NCBI RefSeq assembly: GCF_000224145.3
Contig: NW_004190371.2
Coordinates: 248,001-312,000, forward strand
Source of the DNA: Ciona intestinalis
Lineage: Eukaryota > Chordata > Ascidiacea > Phlebobranchia > Cionidae
Reading direction: 5' to 3'
Length of the DNA: 64,000 bases
Notes under the pieces: generated by a model
Told to the model about the DNA's origin: nothing
Databases searched by the model: none
The model's input: the letters and a program-made list of their open reading frames with translations, nothing else
In this document: in pieces, positions 23,601 to 34,500 of the stretch
Numbering within the stretch: the first letter of the stretch is position 1
Layout of the letters: each line of letters begins with the position of its first letter
Translations under genes and position numbers: made by a program

Positions 23601-26094
23601 GCCCCTTAAGTTATGTGTTATTACCTTAGTTTGGTGTGTTATGAGCCATTAACCTATTACTATGTGTAGCACCTAGATTATTCTCATAGGGTTTCATAGC
23701 CTACTTCAGGGCATGTATGCTCTGCATACATATTTTAGGCGCTTATGGTTAAGTTTACTTTTAAATGCTGATCATGCAATATAAGATCTTGAGAACGACT
23801 AATATGACATTACATTACATCTATATATAGGATTATATTTTATGTGAAATATAGCTGACTAAGTAATATACAACTACACTATACAAAAGTGTAAGAAATA
23901 TTTTATAATATGCAACATATAGAACATGATGTGCATATTATTTATGAAACCTGCTGTATACAGTAACAGCTTGATGAATAATGCATAACTACTGCGCTGC
24001 ATGACACTTCTTTTCTTCAAGTAAATATATTATTTCACTGGAATTATATCACTGTACATGCATAATGCAAACATATAATACTTAAATGTAATATATTATT
24101 AAACCATGAAACAAACCTGTATATGGAGGGAGCAAAAGTGCATGTTTTTTGTTTACAAGGGCAAAATAAAATAGCTTTGTTTCAGTAAATACATCACATA
24201 TAAGAAACAATAAACATACCATGTGGAAATAATTGGCTTGAGCTCCTAGGGATAACAGACGGAGACTTGTGTCAAGATTGGCCGTCCTTACACTTGAATG
24301 CAGCTGTTTTCCTAGGTCATCATCATCCCTACGTGGTGGACGATGGACATACGCCAGTTGCTCGTATTTGGCACGAATGAATTCATTCTTTGTAGGACTG
24401 AGATAAAGGGGAGTATTTTAAGCAGTTGGCCTGATCAAAAGGTGACAAGGTGTTACTAAACTTTTATATTACGTCAGGTTTTCAATTTGTTTTGTGACAC
24501 ATCGTAATGTTTATACATAATAGCAATTTTTTTAAACTACTTTACACATAAATTTTTTTGTAATGGTAGTAAAGAAACTAATTTAATTAAAATGGTATAA
24601 AAAAAACTTTTTAAATCTTTGTAATCGCAGTTAACCAAACCACAGTTTTAACATATAATAGGCTACTCACTGGACTGAGTCAGATGGATTTGGTTTTCTC
24701 TTTCCACTTCTCATTTGTGCTGGGTCAAGCAATGAATGTTCCCATATTGAATTAGAACCAACCATTGCTAGTTGGTGAACCATATTTTGTTGGTTTGGAT
24801 GCCAAGTACTTCTGTGCAGATGCTTAACCTGTGGGAGAAGTTTAATATTACAGTCCAAGCACTATGTTTATCCAACCATTATTTTGTTGGGTACAGAGAC
24901 TTTTTACAATGGGAGCTGCAAAAGTAAACAAAGACAAAAAGCATGTTGATTATCAAACAAACTCTGGACGGCCACATATTTTGTCAAATATTCTCTTGCA
25001 TCATTGACATTATTGTCTGTCAAACAGTCTAAATTATAAGGATATAAAACTGCCAAATCAATCACAGACAAACCGCATTTAATTATGTTAATTAAGTCTA
25101 CATTCAGTTTTGCAAGATTATAATTTTAGATTATATATATGTATATATGAATATATGATAAAGCAAGCTTTATCCTGGACAACCCTAATGCATTATGCAA
25201 TCACAAACATCATAATTAGGAACAACACTTTCTTGCAAATACTTGAATAATCTACTCCATTTTATGCTTCTATACTGTTATGAATTGTTGTTTATGACTA
25301 TTAATATATTTTATTTAGTTTTGTTGGAGTGGTATTCTTGACTATAGTTAGTGGGTTATTATCGCTATGCTGACTAATTTAGTAGCTGTATATTCATGTT
25401 TAGTCCCCGGTTAAATTCTGTGCATGACTTATTACAGAAGTTGGGCGGTATAAATTGTTTTATTCGAGTGACTAAAAAGAAAAATCTAAATTAGGAAACA
25501 AACAGTTTGGTTGGTAGATAATAATACCAGTCCTTAATGTGGTTATGGAAAAAAAAAATAAAAGAAATACTACATATAAATTACTACATAAGAGCTAAAT
25601 TGAATATTTTAAGGACTTATTTTATACAATTATAATTAGTAGTTATGCTGTATGCCACAGTAATGGAAAAATCAAAGGTATATAATGGATTTTTATCATT
25701 TAGTAATGCACTGTAGCAATGGGGGAAATCAAAGGAAATTCTATGAACCTGTGAAACATGTCTCCCAAGGTTTCTATGGATACCAGCACAATCATTACAC
25801 ATGTAAACCCCACGATTAACTGAGGCCCAAACTGGATCTGTAAATAAAGTTTGTTTGAAAACCTGAGTTACACGTATGTTTTATTTTAAAACATTATTAT
25901 GTGTTTCTTTGAAGCGTTTTTGAAATGTACAACAAAAAAACACTTTCAAAAAATGAATTAAAAAAAAATACAATAAATACATATACTAACATATAAAAAG
26001 ATTATCTAGAATCATGAAATCTTTAATTTAACTCACCAGGAGCACTGCAATCTGCACATGTGTCCGCTGCCGTACGAAATTTCGGTTTCGACAT
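14633..26094 (-). CDS. GIT1/2-like: GIT-family Arf GTPase-activating protein and scaffold (17 exons, 760 aa)
   Basis: GIT proteins turn off Arf6 and scaffold PIX, paxillin and PAK at focal adhesions and synapses. Exons (5' to 3'): 26037-26094, 25749-25837, 24671-24828, 24220-24397, 23320-23545, 22935-23017, 21785-21957, 20700-20800, 19834-19941, 18992-19113, 17668-17869, 16883-17007, 16390-16547, 16086-16236, 15742-15861, 15104-15220, 14633-14746; phases agree throughout. The N-terminus is an ArfGAP zinc finger (C13-x2-C16, C33-x2-C36) with HRNLG carrying the arginine finger (R41). Then come ankyrin repeats (NTPLHVAAKAGQSLQCELL), two Spa2-homology repeats (FEELAMDVYDEVDRRE; GRQKLARF...FFVLITDIL), a coiled coil (LKVKQKLQEKEETVTKLMEL), a Ser-rich linker, and a C-terminal focal-adhesion-targeting-like helix bundle ending near DIAKAEKELVTM. 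Length matches vertebrate GIT1/2 (about 760). Start ATG is preceded by stops. Appears intact. Confidence 0.96.
17236..17310. repeat. Short repeat with GTGACAT/ATGTCAC arms, copy 2
   Basis: 'acatgtcacccccgtttcaa' followed by 'gtgtgacatcatgacatgcc' and 'cgtaatgttac'; same family as 1905-1985. In a GIT intron. Confidence 0.5.
18858..18925. repeat. Short repeat with GTGACAT/ATGTCAC arms, copy 3
   Basis: 'atgtcacacctgtttcaaat' then 'gtgtaacatctgacatgtca'. In a GIT intron. Confidence 0.5.
20398..20590. mobile_element. TIR-MITE (TAGTAGGGTGGGG family), worn copy
   Basis: 'gtaatgtggggtaagatgga' at the left and 'ccagcttactccagcttact' at the right; core 'aattaacaactctctttttg' and 'tttactaccaaatgggac' conserved. 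In a GIT intron. Confidence 0.6.
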
Positions 26095-26990
26095 TCTTCT
26101 TAAGAATTCATGTAATAATCACCAATTACAGCACCATAAGCAGATATAAACTACGATGACACTTCAAAGTTAATAATACTGAATAAATTAATACAATTTT
26201 ATAACAAAGAACTTGTCTTTATTCGTTAGGCGACAAACAAAGTTTTGTTTCTTTTCCGGAAAACAGTGTATCTCCTTTTTTGTCTTATCAAAGAATATTT
26301 AATTCTCAGTATGGAAGAGAGTTTGCCTACTACAGTTATTTTAATCTTTGGTTCGGTCATTTTAAACAGAAACATTATAAAAACAAATAATGCAATACAT
26401 TTTTAATTTACCGTGTTAACTAAATACTTTTGAAATACAAATGAATATGACAGTTAATCGTTGTTTTTATACACTATAGTATACACTATAGCAGACAGCA
26501 TAGGCGACAATGTGTGTAGATCAGGGACCAAGCGGTTAGCGTCTGGAAACAGTGATTGTGTCTTGCATTCGGAACTTGCCCAGCCCTGCTTAATATTTTT
26601 TTTAATAGGCGAAGAGGTTGGTATTCTACGCCCAAGGATATTGGTTTTAATCTCTTTGCTGCGCCTTTGTACTTGGCACTGCTAATAACAGGTTCCTGAT
26701 GTGTGAACGTTTACTTGGCTTTGTTTATTTTGGGGTTTAATCTAAAAAATACAGTAAGAGGTTTATCAGCTCCCCGAAATCGGTTGTTTTAAATATCGTC
26801 ATGCATGAAAGGGTAAAACGATACGCTGTTGTGATTTTCCATTTTGTTGTGTTTACATTTTCTACAAGACGGAAATATCGGATTGAACACGGTTGTGACG
26901 CAAAGAACATATATATATATTTACTTTGTTGTGGCGTACCTGCGTGTGCAAACTTCTATTGCATTTCGGGACAATATCGTTAAAACGTCG
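26095..26990. promoter_or_regulatory. Divergent intergenic region GIT / NAXE
   Basis: About 900 bp between the two start codons, presumably holding both promoters. No TATA box is obvious. 26517-26680 contains a SINE-like head ('accaagcggttagcgtctgg', similar to a tRNA A box). Confidence 0.4.
26517..26680 (+). repeat. SINE-like repeat fragment
   Basis: 'gggaccaagcggttagcgtc' resembles a tRNA-type A box; followed by 'tctacgcccaaggatattgg' and a Pol III-style T-run. A related head occurs at 36886-36975. No tRNA cloverleaf could be drawn. Confidence 0.35.
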
Positions 26991-27854
26991 ATGAATATTT
27001 GCAATCGTTATTGTGTGTATCGTTCTCTCATCAACACATTGCTAATCCGTGCTACAACCACTTCAAACTTAGGCCTTGCTTTACAAAACCAAACCGTTTG
27101 CAAGAGTACTGATTTTTCGCAACACTGCTATAGCACTATGTCTACTAAATTTCCCAAACTAAAGTTTCTAAACCAGCAAGAGGCGATAAACATTGACCAG
27201 GAACTATTTAATGAATACAAATTCAGTGTGGATCAGCTTATGGAAATCGCTGGTTTAAGTTGTGCTCACGTCGTAGCTAATGCATATCCTCTATCATCAG
27301 GAAGTGGAAAAGTGTTAATTATTTGTGGACCAGGTAACAACGGCGGTGACGGCTTGGTTTGTGCTCGCCATTTATCTTTATTTGGATACGAGCCACACAT
27401 TCTCTATCCCAAACGACCCAAGAAACCTTTATTTGAAGCCTTGACAACTCAATGCGAGAAAATGGGATTGCATTTTCTCACTGAAATGCCATCTGCCAAA
27501 GATATCACATTAAATTACAGATGTGTTGTGGATGCTATATTTGGCTTTAGCTTTAACAGCAAATCAGGAATACGAGCACCTTTCGATGACATCATTGCAA
27601 CACTTGTGACTCTGGATAACCATCCGATCTGTAGTGTTGATATTCCATCAGGTTGGGACGTGGAAGGTGATGTGAAAGAAAATTCCCTAAAACCTGACTG
27701 TTTGATATCCCTAACAGCCCCAAAACTTTGTGCGAAACAATTCAAAGGAACTTTTCATTATATTGGGGGCAGATTTGTACCCAAAGCACTTGCTGAAAAG
27801 TATCAGCTCAATTTACCCAATTATCCTGGTACAGATAGTATTTTGAGACTATGA
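26991..27854 (+). CDS. NAXE: NAD(P)HX epimerase (287 aa, intronless)
   Basis: Repairs the damaged cofactors NADHX and NADPHX by interconverting R and S epimers, so that NAXD can restore NAD(P)H; it acts in mitochondria and cytosol. The protein follows human NAXE almost block for block: [20 protein letters not shown], then [20 protein letters not shown] (the Rossmann-like YjeF_N signature), [50 protein letters not shown] and [18 protein letters not shown] at the C-terminus. The frame is open upstream to 26844, but the ATG at 26991 gives 287 residues, close to the 288 of human NAXE, and an N-terminus rich in Arg, Ser and Thr consistent with a mitochondrial targeting peptide; an alternative inner start is MSTKFPK. 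AATAAA at 27994 is a likely poly(A) signal. Tail-to-tail with PIF1. Confidence 0.97.
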   Translation: MNICNRYCVYRSLINTLLIRATTTSNLGLALQNQTVCKSTDFSQHCYSTMSTKFPKLKFLNQQEAINIDQELFNEYKFSVDQLMEIAGLSCAHVVANAYPLSSGSGKVLIICGPGNNGGDGLVCARHLSLFGYEPHILYPKRPKKPLFEALTTQCEKMGLHFLTEMPSAKDITLNYRCVVDAIFGFSFNSKSGIRAPFDDIIATLVTLDNHPICSVDIPSGWDVEGDVKENSLKPDCLISLTAPKLCAKQFKGTFHYIGGRFVPKALAEKYQLNLPNYPGTDSILRL

Positions 27855-28130
27855 AAACTTACAACACTTTATTTGCATTTTGTGATCTGTGTAACATTAT
27901 TTTGTTATTGCATACAGTGCATTCATCATGTTCCTGAAAATGCTTATATTATATCATTGCTACAAATAGTACACATAACAAGATAGAACTGTCAATAAAA
28001 TTACATGATTCCAATGCAATGATCATTAAAATATTGGACAGCACATTTCAATTTCACAACATTAAAATAAACCTACTGGGCAGGCCATACAGATTGATCT
28101 AAAAGCTGATAGAATTTAGCACAGTTAACA
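27855..28130. terminator. Shared 3' region of NAXE and PIF1
   Basis: Plus-strand AATAAA at 27994-27999 (NAXE side) and minus-strand AATAAA at 27868-27873 (PIF1 side) lie past one another, so the two 3' UTRs are predicted to overlap by roughly 120 bp. Confidence 0.45.
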
Positions 28131-29981
28131 TTACTCTGCGATACCGGTTGTGACATTATAGTATATAGCATGCTGTTCCTGTCGAATTCTGCGATAAAAC
28201 CTGAGAACATGAACATTGGATCTCACACAGGAAGCTTGAAAATCTAAAACCCGCAGCCCTTCCAGGTTTCTGGCTCTTGATAGTGCAACATAAGCTTGGC
28301 CACATTCAAACACACGAGATAATGACATCTCAACACAATCTAATGACATTCCTTGACTTTTGTGGATTGAAATTGCCCAAGCAAGCTTTAAAGGAATTTG
28401 CTTACGAACTACAATTAGATCACACACAACTTTTACAGTCCAGCATTCTAACTTAATAGTATGTTCATCACCATTTAGAAATCGAACAATTGGCAATGGT
28501 TGTTCTGATTTTGTAAATCCTGTTACAATTCCCCTCGCACCGTTAACCATCCCTTTACCAACGTTTAAGTTTTTATTCAGCATAACTTGAGCTCCTTTCT
28601 TTAGTGTTATTATCTTAGTATCAGGCAGCATCTTATCTATAATATCTGTGAAAGCAGTTGTACTATCTTGGGCTTCGTACACAATTGGGTCACTTGGCAG
28701 TTTTTCCAGTTGATTTTTATTACATAACTGCACATTTTCCTTATGTGTACAAAGTTGTGTCGCTAAAATTCCATTGTTTTCTGTTTTGTTCAGTTTTGTT
28801 GCTTTCAATACCTCTTCAATTTTTGCAGTACATCTTCCAATTCGAATATCCTGAAGCATTTGAATAAACTTTGTGTCTGTCTGCCGATATACATGTTTTA
28901 ACTCCCAACAAACATCCACACAAGGTTGCCAAGATTTACTTTGAAAACAAAGTTTGACCGTTTCCTTTCCTTTTGACACTGGAGGTAGTTGAAAAAAGTC
29001 TCCACATAAAATCAATTGAATTCCACCAAATGGGTCCATTGATCCTCGGACAGCTCTCGCAACTGCTTCAATTTTATCGAAGAAGTCACCACTGATCATT
29101 GATATTTCATCAATAATCAAATGTCGACATGCTTTCCACTGCTTTACAACAGCAGGTCTGCTTTTTGCTAATTGAATGCAGTTTTCAATAGAAGCACTAC
29201 CACTCCCTATACCAGCAAATGAGTGAAGGGTCACCCCACCTATGTGACATGCTGCAACACCAGTGCTTGCTGTGACTGCTGTTTGTCCTGGTGGTAATAT
29301 ACCTACAATGTGGCGAAGTAGAAATGATTTTCCAGTTCCAGCACTTCCTGTAAAGAAAAGATTTCTACCTTGCTTGACAAGGTTTATAACCTTTTTCTGA
29401 TCACTGTTAAGATTTTCTGTCTTTAAAGTCAACATTGTCTTTTTAGGAGGTGGTCCTGCATTTTTCATGGTCTGATTGTTCGTTGTTAATTCTAGTTTCC
29501 TCTTACGGTTTATTCCATCTGCAAGTTTAGATGTAGCAATGGTTTGTCGCATTTTGTTCACTGAGGCAATATCTCCCTCATTTAATGGACTTATCTCATT
29601 TATTTGTGATGTCATAAGCAACTTCTTCCTGTCAGTGATCTTGTTGTGTTGCTGCTTAAAACGAGTCATCTTTACGGACAAAACTTTAAAGAATTGTCGC
29701 AAGTTTTTTGGTGGACAATTTGATAAAAGGAAACTAACATTATGATTTGTAAGAGTAATGGATCCTTTTCCTTCCTTCATAAACTTGCAGTGAATTTGAA
29801 TATCATACAGCACAAACTTCGTTTCTTTCTTTGAACGTGTAAGGAGCAACACAATTTCTTTTTGTTCATTTCTCCATAACGTGAGGTTTCCATTTTTGAT
29901 CGTTTCTCGTTTTACCACATTTTTGCTACCACTTATACTTTCAACACAAATATTGCATGTAATACTTGTATTCTCAGACAT
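28131..29981 (-). CDS. PIF1: PIF1-family 5'-3' DNA helicase (616 aa, intronless)
   Basis: SF1B helicase that unwinds G-quadruplexes and R-loops and restrains telomerase; acts in nucleus and mitochondria. Walker A GSAGTGKS at residues 212-219, motif Ia ASTGVAACHIGGVTLHSFAG at about 238-257, Walker B IIDEISM (289-295), motif III CGDFFQLPPV (326-335), the PIF1-type region LKLAWAISIHKSQGMSLD (531-548), and motif VI YVALSRAR (564-571). Total length is near human PIF1 (641 aa). The first 180 residues are the poorly conserved PIF1 N-terminal domain. All motifs are intact and there is only one copy, so this is the cellular helicase rather than a Helitron or virus fragment. The lack of introns is unusual for this neighbourhood, like NAXE next to it, and could reflect old retroposition or intron loss. 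Confidence 0.95.
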   Translation of the reverse strand: MSENTSITCNICVESISGSKNVVKRETIKNGNLTLWRNEQKEIVLLLTRSKKETKFVLYDIQIHCKFMKEGKGSITLTNHNVSFLLSNCPPKNLRQFFKVLSVKMTRFKQQHNKITDRKKLLMTSQINEISPLNEGDIASVNKMRQTIATSKLADGINRKRKLELTTNNQTMKNAGPPPKKTMLTLKTENLNSDQKKVINLVKQGRNLFFTGSAGTGKSFLLRHIVGILPPGQTAVTASTGVAACHIGGVTLHSFAGIGSGSASIENCIQLAKSRPAVVKQWKACRHLIIDEISMISGDFFDKIEAVARAVRGSMDPFGGIQLILCGDFFQLPPVSKGKETVKLCFQSKSWQPCVDVCWELKHVYRQTDTKFIQMLQDIRIGRCTAKIEEVLKATKLNKTENNGILATQLCTHKENVQLCNKNQLEKLPSDPIVYEAQDSTTAFTDIIDKMLPDTKIITLKKGAQVMLNKNLNVGKGMVNGARGIVTGFTKSEQPLPIVRFLNGDEHTIKLECWTVKVVCDLIVVRKQIPLKLAWAISIHKSQGMSLDCVEMSLSRVFECGQAYVALSRARNLEGLRVLDFQASCVRSNVHVLRFYRRIRQEQHAIYYNVTTGIAE

Positions 29982-31591
29982 TGCTAATACTTTTAAACCA
30001 CTGAAATTTAAAACACAAAAATGGGTCGAATTTTAAAACAAAAAGTACGCAAGCCGATTCGTAGCGTAACTACCGTTCACTTACTGACACCGGTAACAGA
30101 TATGATTACCTTATTACTGCAATAAAAAATGCGGTGCTAGTGAAGAGTCTTTCCCCTACCTTATTTGCTAACCACTAACCCCTATAACCACTAACTACTA
30201 GCCCCTACCCCCTATAACCACCTAACCATCAACACTTTCCACCAGCCTATTCTGTAATGTACCGGAAGATTCTTTACTAGTGCAAAAAATGCAATAAAAC
30301 AACAAAAGTAAACATTTATTTCTCGTAAATTAAACAGTTGCGACTTATTATCTTAAACGCAACTGAACACAAAACTCGACAAAACTCAGCCTGCTTCCTA
30401 TAATGACGTCAGTGGGCCTTTAAACATTTGAATTCGTGCGTAAATAGAAATCTTAAATTATAATAATCTTTGGCGGGAAACGGAAGCCATTTTAGGCAAA
30501 AAATAACGTGGTTGGAAATACTATTTGACAGATTAAACCACGTTGGGTTAATTAAACCAAAGTTAATGTTGATTAAACAAAAGAAAACTATCACCTGAAT
30601 ATTACGTGCTGTTTAAAAATGTTAGCATAAGAAAGAAAACGTTTATTAATATGGTTTACTGAAGGCAGTTCGACATAGGAAGATATAATACTTAAACGTT
30701 GTAAATCTTACTGTTGATTTCTCTTAAAAATTGAAGGATGGTAAACAGTTACGTTCTAACAGTTACAGAACCGCACCTCACAACTCCCATATAACATAAC
30801 ACGATCAGGATATACTTTAAATGTGGGTAACTCAGTCGTATATATTCTACTCGTGTAACATAAGGTGGTCCAAGCGCCCTGCTTTAACAGCCGATCGACT
30901 GTAAGACCTACTTACAATCTCACTGATCATATGAAACACTTTTACTTAAATGCGTGTGATCACTACACGCGTATAAAACTATGTTCATAAACATTACTAA
31001 AAAGTAGAAGTAGTTGTTAGGATCAATCAATAATTGCAGAAGAACTAGGGACGGCATTCGCAATTCTTGTTTAGTTGCTAGAAAGCAGAATCAAGCGCTC
31101 GTAGCCTCGTGAGACACATTGAATCAGCACTAAAAATGCGGAATACAGTTTCACTGACGTGGTAAACATTGACAACCCGTTAGGATTGACGAAATTATTT
31201 TTTACCTGGAGCTTGCGGAAGTTTACCACACTACAGCTCTAGTTTAACTACTAAGCATGTGGAGCTAAACTACGCCAAACAAAAAGTATAAAAATTCAAA
31301 ACCGAACGTCCTTCAAACCCATATTAAATGTGCTTTGCAAAAAAGTATAATACAGCTAAAAACCTTACAGAAACTCAAAGTTTAAACAATTTCCGGATTT
31401 ATTGCGAGAATTGGAACACAAGAAATTTTTTCTGAAACTTTGATTTTTTTTGCATGATAAACGTGTGTAGGCTGAACAACGCATCTTATAAACAATATCA
31501 GAGCATTCTACGGCTAATTCCTCATACAAGTTTGCTGTGTACATCGGAAGTGCTTCATATTACTGCAAATATTTACAACCAGCTATGAAGA
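29982..31591. other. Intergenic between PIF1 and PDIA3 3' end
   Basis: Contains the PIF1 upstream region. 30100-30300 has a degenerate C/A-rich run ('ccactaacccctataaccac' repeated with changes) bracketed by imperfect inverted repeats ('tgctagtgaagagtctttcc' / 'ggaagattctttactagtgc'), likely a short inverted-repeat element. No other gene seen. Confidence 0.45.
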
Positions 31592-34500
31592 TTACAATTC
31601 AGATTTTCCCTTGGATGCATTTTCCTTCAAGTACTTGCTGAAGTCTGCAACCTCTCGACCACCCTGGAAACAAAGAAATTAGTATCTTATAACACCAAAC
31701 AGTGTAATATTAAATTGCACTAAGATGCTTCCAAAATGCCCCGAAACAAAGAAACGGGTAAAACTCGACTAAAATCTTTGTGTCAGAAGGTTTACCTAAA
31801 TTACCTTATTAAAAGTTTGTTATATTCAGTAAACCGTGTTTAAATTCTGCCACCCCTAACCCCGAATAACTTTTTATTCAAGAATTGTTTAAGTGCACAA
31901 AAGACATGGCATCCATTTTATTCATATATATATCAACTTACTTGATATTTGACTGGATTCTGCTTATTTCCCTTGGGAGCAAAGTATATGGTTGGAAATC
32001 CGGATACTTGGAACTGAGATGGAGAATCATTGGCTGTTGCGTCAATCTTAGCAATCACAATGTCATTGTTGTCCTTCATCTGTGGACATATATGGTGATT
32101 AGTAAGAACTCCTGTTAGTTAGGGTAATAGGCAAACGTTAGCTTAAGTCATCTGACATGCTTCACTTTAGGATCTTATTCTTACCCATATAAAATACAAT
32201 ACATTTTTATTTATTTAAATGCATTCATATATTAGAATATAGAATACCTACCAAAACCCCTTAAAGTAGGCAAACTTCAGCTTAACATCTGACATGCTTC
32301 ACTTTAGGATATTACCCATATAGAATACAATACATTTTTATTTATTTAAATGCATTCATATATTAGAATATAGAATACCTACCAAAACCCCTTAAAGTTT
32401 TATTTTCCATGCACCTTTCATTTTAGCAATCTTATTACAATTTACATCCAGATTTTAATTTTAATTTCAAAATGTGGTGTATGTTAGCTATATATTTACC
32501 TTTTCACCAAGTTCATTCCATTTTGGTTCCAGAGACTTGCAGTGTCCGCACCATGGAGCATAAAACTCAATCAAGACATCTTTGCTCTCGTCCATCACTA
32601 TTTCATCGAATGTTTTCCCAGTTACCACGGTGACGGGGCCATCATTATCTGCTGGTGGTTCCTCAGATTTGATGAATGGACTCAATTCACCGTTAGTGTA
32701 AGAAGTAAGGAAGGCAACAAAGTTGTCCTTGCTGTTGAAATAAAAAGTTTTAGTTGGCAAGTTTTGTGCTAGGATTTTGAACTATCTTGAACTAGGAACT
32801 AAAAGAAGTGCTCAACATTTGTTAAATTATTTGCTATATTCTAAGATTTTAGGCAAATACTACACCCGGTACACATACGTAAGTATTCCATTTCAACCTC
32901 TTAATGTTGAAATGTTCCTAACAGCTAGCAGCATGTTATAATAATTCTAATTTACCTGAAAGCATTGGGCATCACATATTTTCTATCTTGTGCATCAACA
33001 ATCACGACAACTGGTGAAACATCTTCAGGCAAACCACTTTCTGGCAACAAACCAACAATGCCATCTTTGTTAGCAATGCCAAAAGTGAGTTGTTCCTTGA
33101 ATTCTTTTCCAAACTTTACCACACTGTTTTGAAAACAATTGTTAGTTAAAGATTTAAAACGGTTTGTCTTTGTTAAAAGTGTACGCACTACAAAGACAGA
33201 ATTTGTTAGCACAAAAAATGTCAAAAAATACAGGTTTTCAAGAAAAGCAAAAAGCATCTCCGAATTGATAGGAAAATGGGATAATTTAGGATTTCTTGGT
33301 TTTTAAAGAATGTTTCAAGTTATATTGCATACCGTTAGGACTACTAACTTGAGTATTATCAGTTAGCAGATTGTACTAAATTTAAAATGCCAAACTGTTA
33401 CTCTGTCACCATATTGTCAATGATTGCGCATTAATATTAGTTGTTGCACTCTTAACAGCTAACTTAAATTACTGTTTGGAATAAAAGATTTTAAATTAAA
33501 CGTCAACCAATCCATGTTTACACTTCTTACATTCCTAAATACAACCAGAGAATAAACACTGACCGGTTTCTCCAGTAGTTCGATCCTTTAATATTCTTCA
33601 CATAATCAACATCTGAACCGGCGAGAATAACAAGTGGTTTCTTGAACTTGCCATAATTGTCGGTGGTAAGAAGTCCACAACGACCAAGACTGAATCAAAT
33701 AGGGAGTTTTTATGTAAACAGAATAAAAGCTAAGCGCAGAGTTTTCATTATTTGAATCCCCAATTCATTATTTGAATACAATGAGTGCAAAAGATAATTA
33801 AATAGAATGTGAAGTGTTAAAATTGGCGCAGACAGGAGATTTAGGGTCTTTTGGTTTTAAAACTAAACAACCAAATACAAATATATATACCTAACTTTAA
33901 GACTATATATATATCCATTTATCTAGTTTGGATAATGGTTATTTTACCATTATGCCTAGATTTACAAAGAGTACTAAAAAAAAATTGTATATTGTTTGCC
34001 ATCTTCCCATTTTTTAGACGGCACCCTTAAACATGAAATACTTACGCATTTTCGTTGAGGAAAGTTCTGTAACCATCAACGGTTGGTTCTCCTGCTATAA
34101 CCATGGTTGATTCTTCAAACTTGTTGGCCATGGCTTGTGGTCGGTACATCTTAACGGTGTCTTTCTCACCAGCAGCGTCCATTACGTCATCACTGGTGGT
34201 GTATGCAAACTTGTAATCGTCACGAAGGGTTTTCGCAACATTTTCAAAAGCAGTTGCCTTAGCCTTATCAGTGAAGTAACCTGGATATTAGGAAATTAAA
34301 TTATACAGAATTAGTATAGGGAAGATATAATGTGTATATTTTGATAGGCAGACATGTTACAGGCATTTGAAAGAGCTTTAAAAGCAGTTTACCTAGATTT
34401 ATCTATAAAATAACTTTAATTTTAAGAAATTCCATTTATACAAACTTAGTTTAACGAGTTTAAGATATTTTAATGTGCAAATTTCAATACACAAATGTAC

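Noticed and set aside
28131-29981. Helitron-encoded helicase instead of host PIF1
   Set aside because: No Rep/HUH domain, no Helitron ends, length and N-terminal region fit cellular PIF1.
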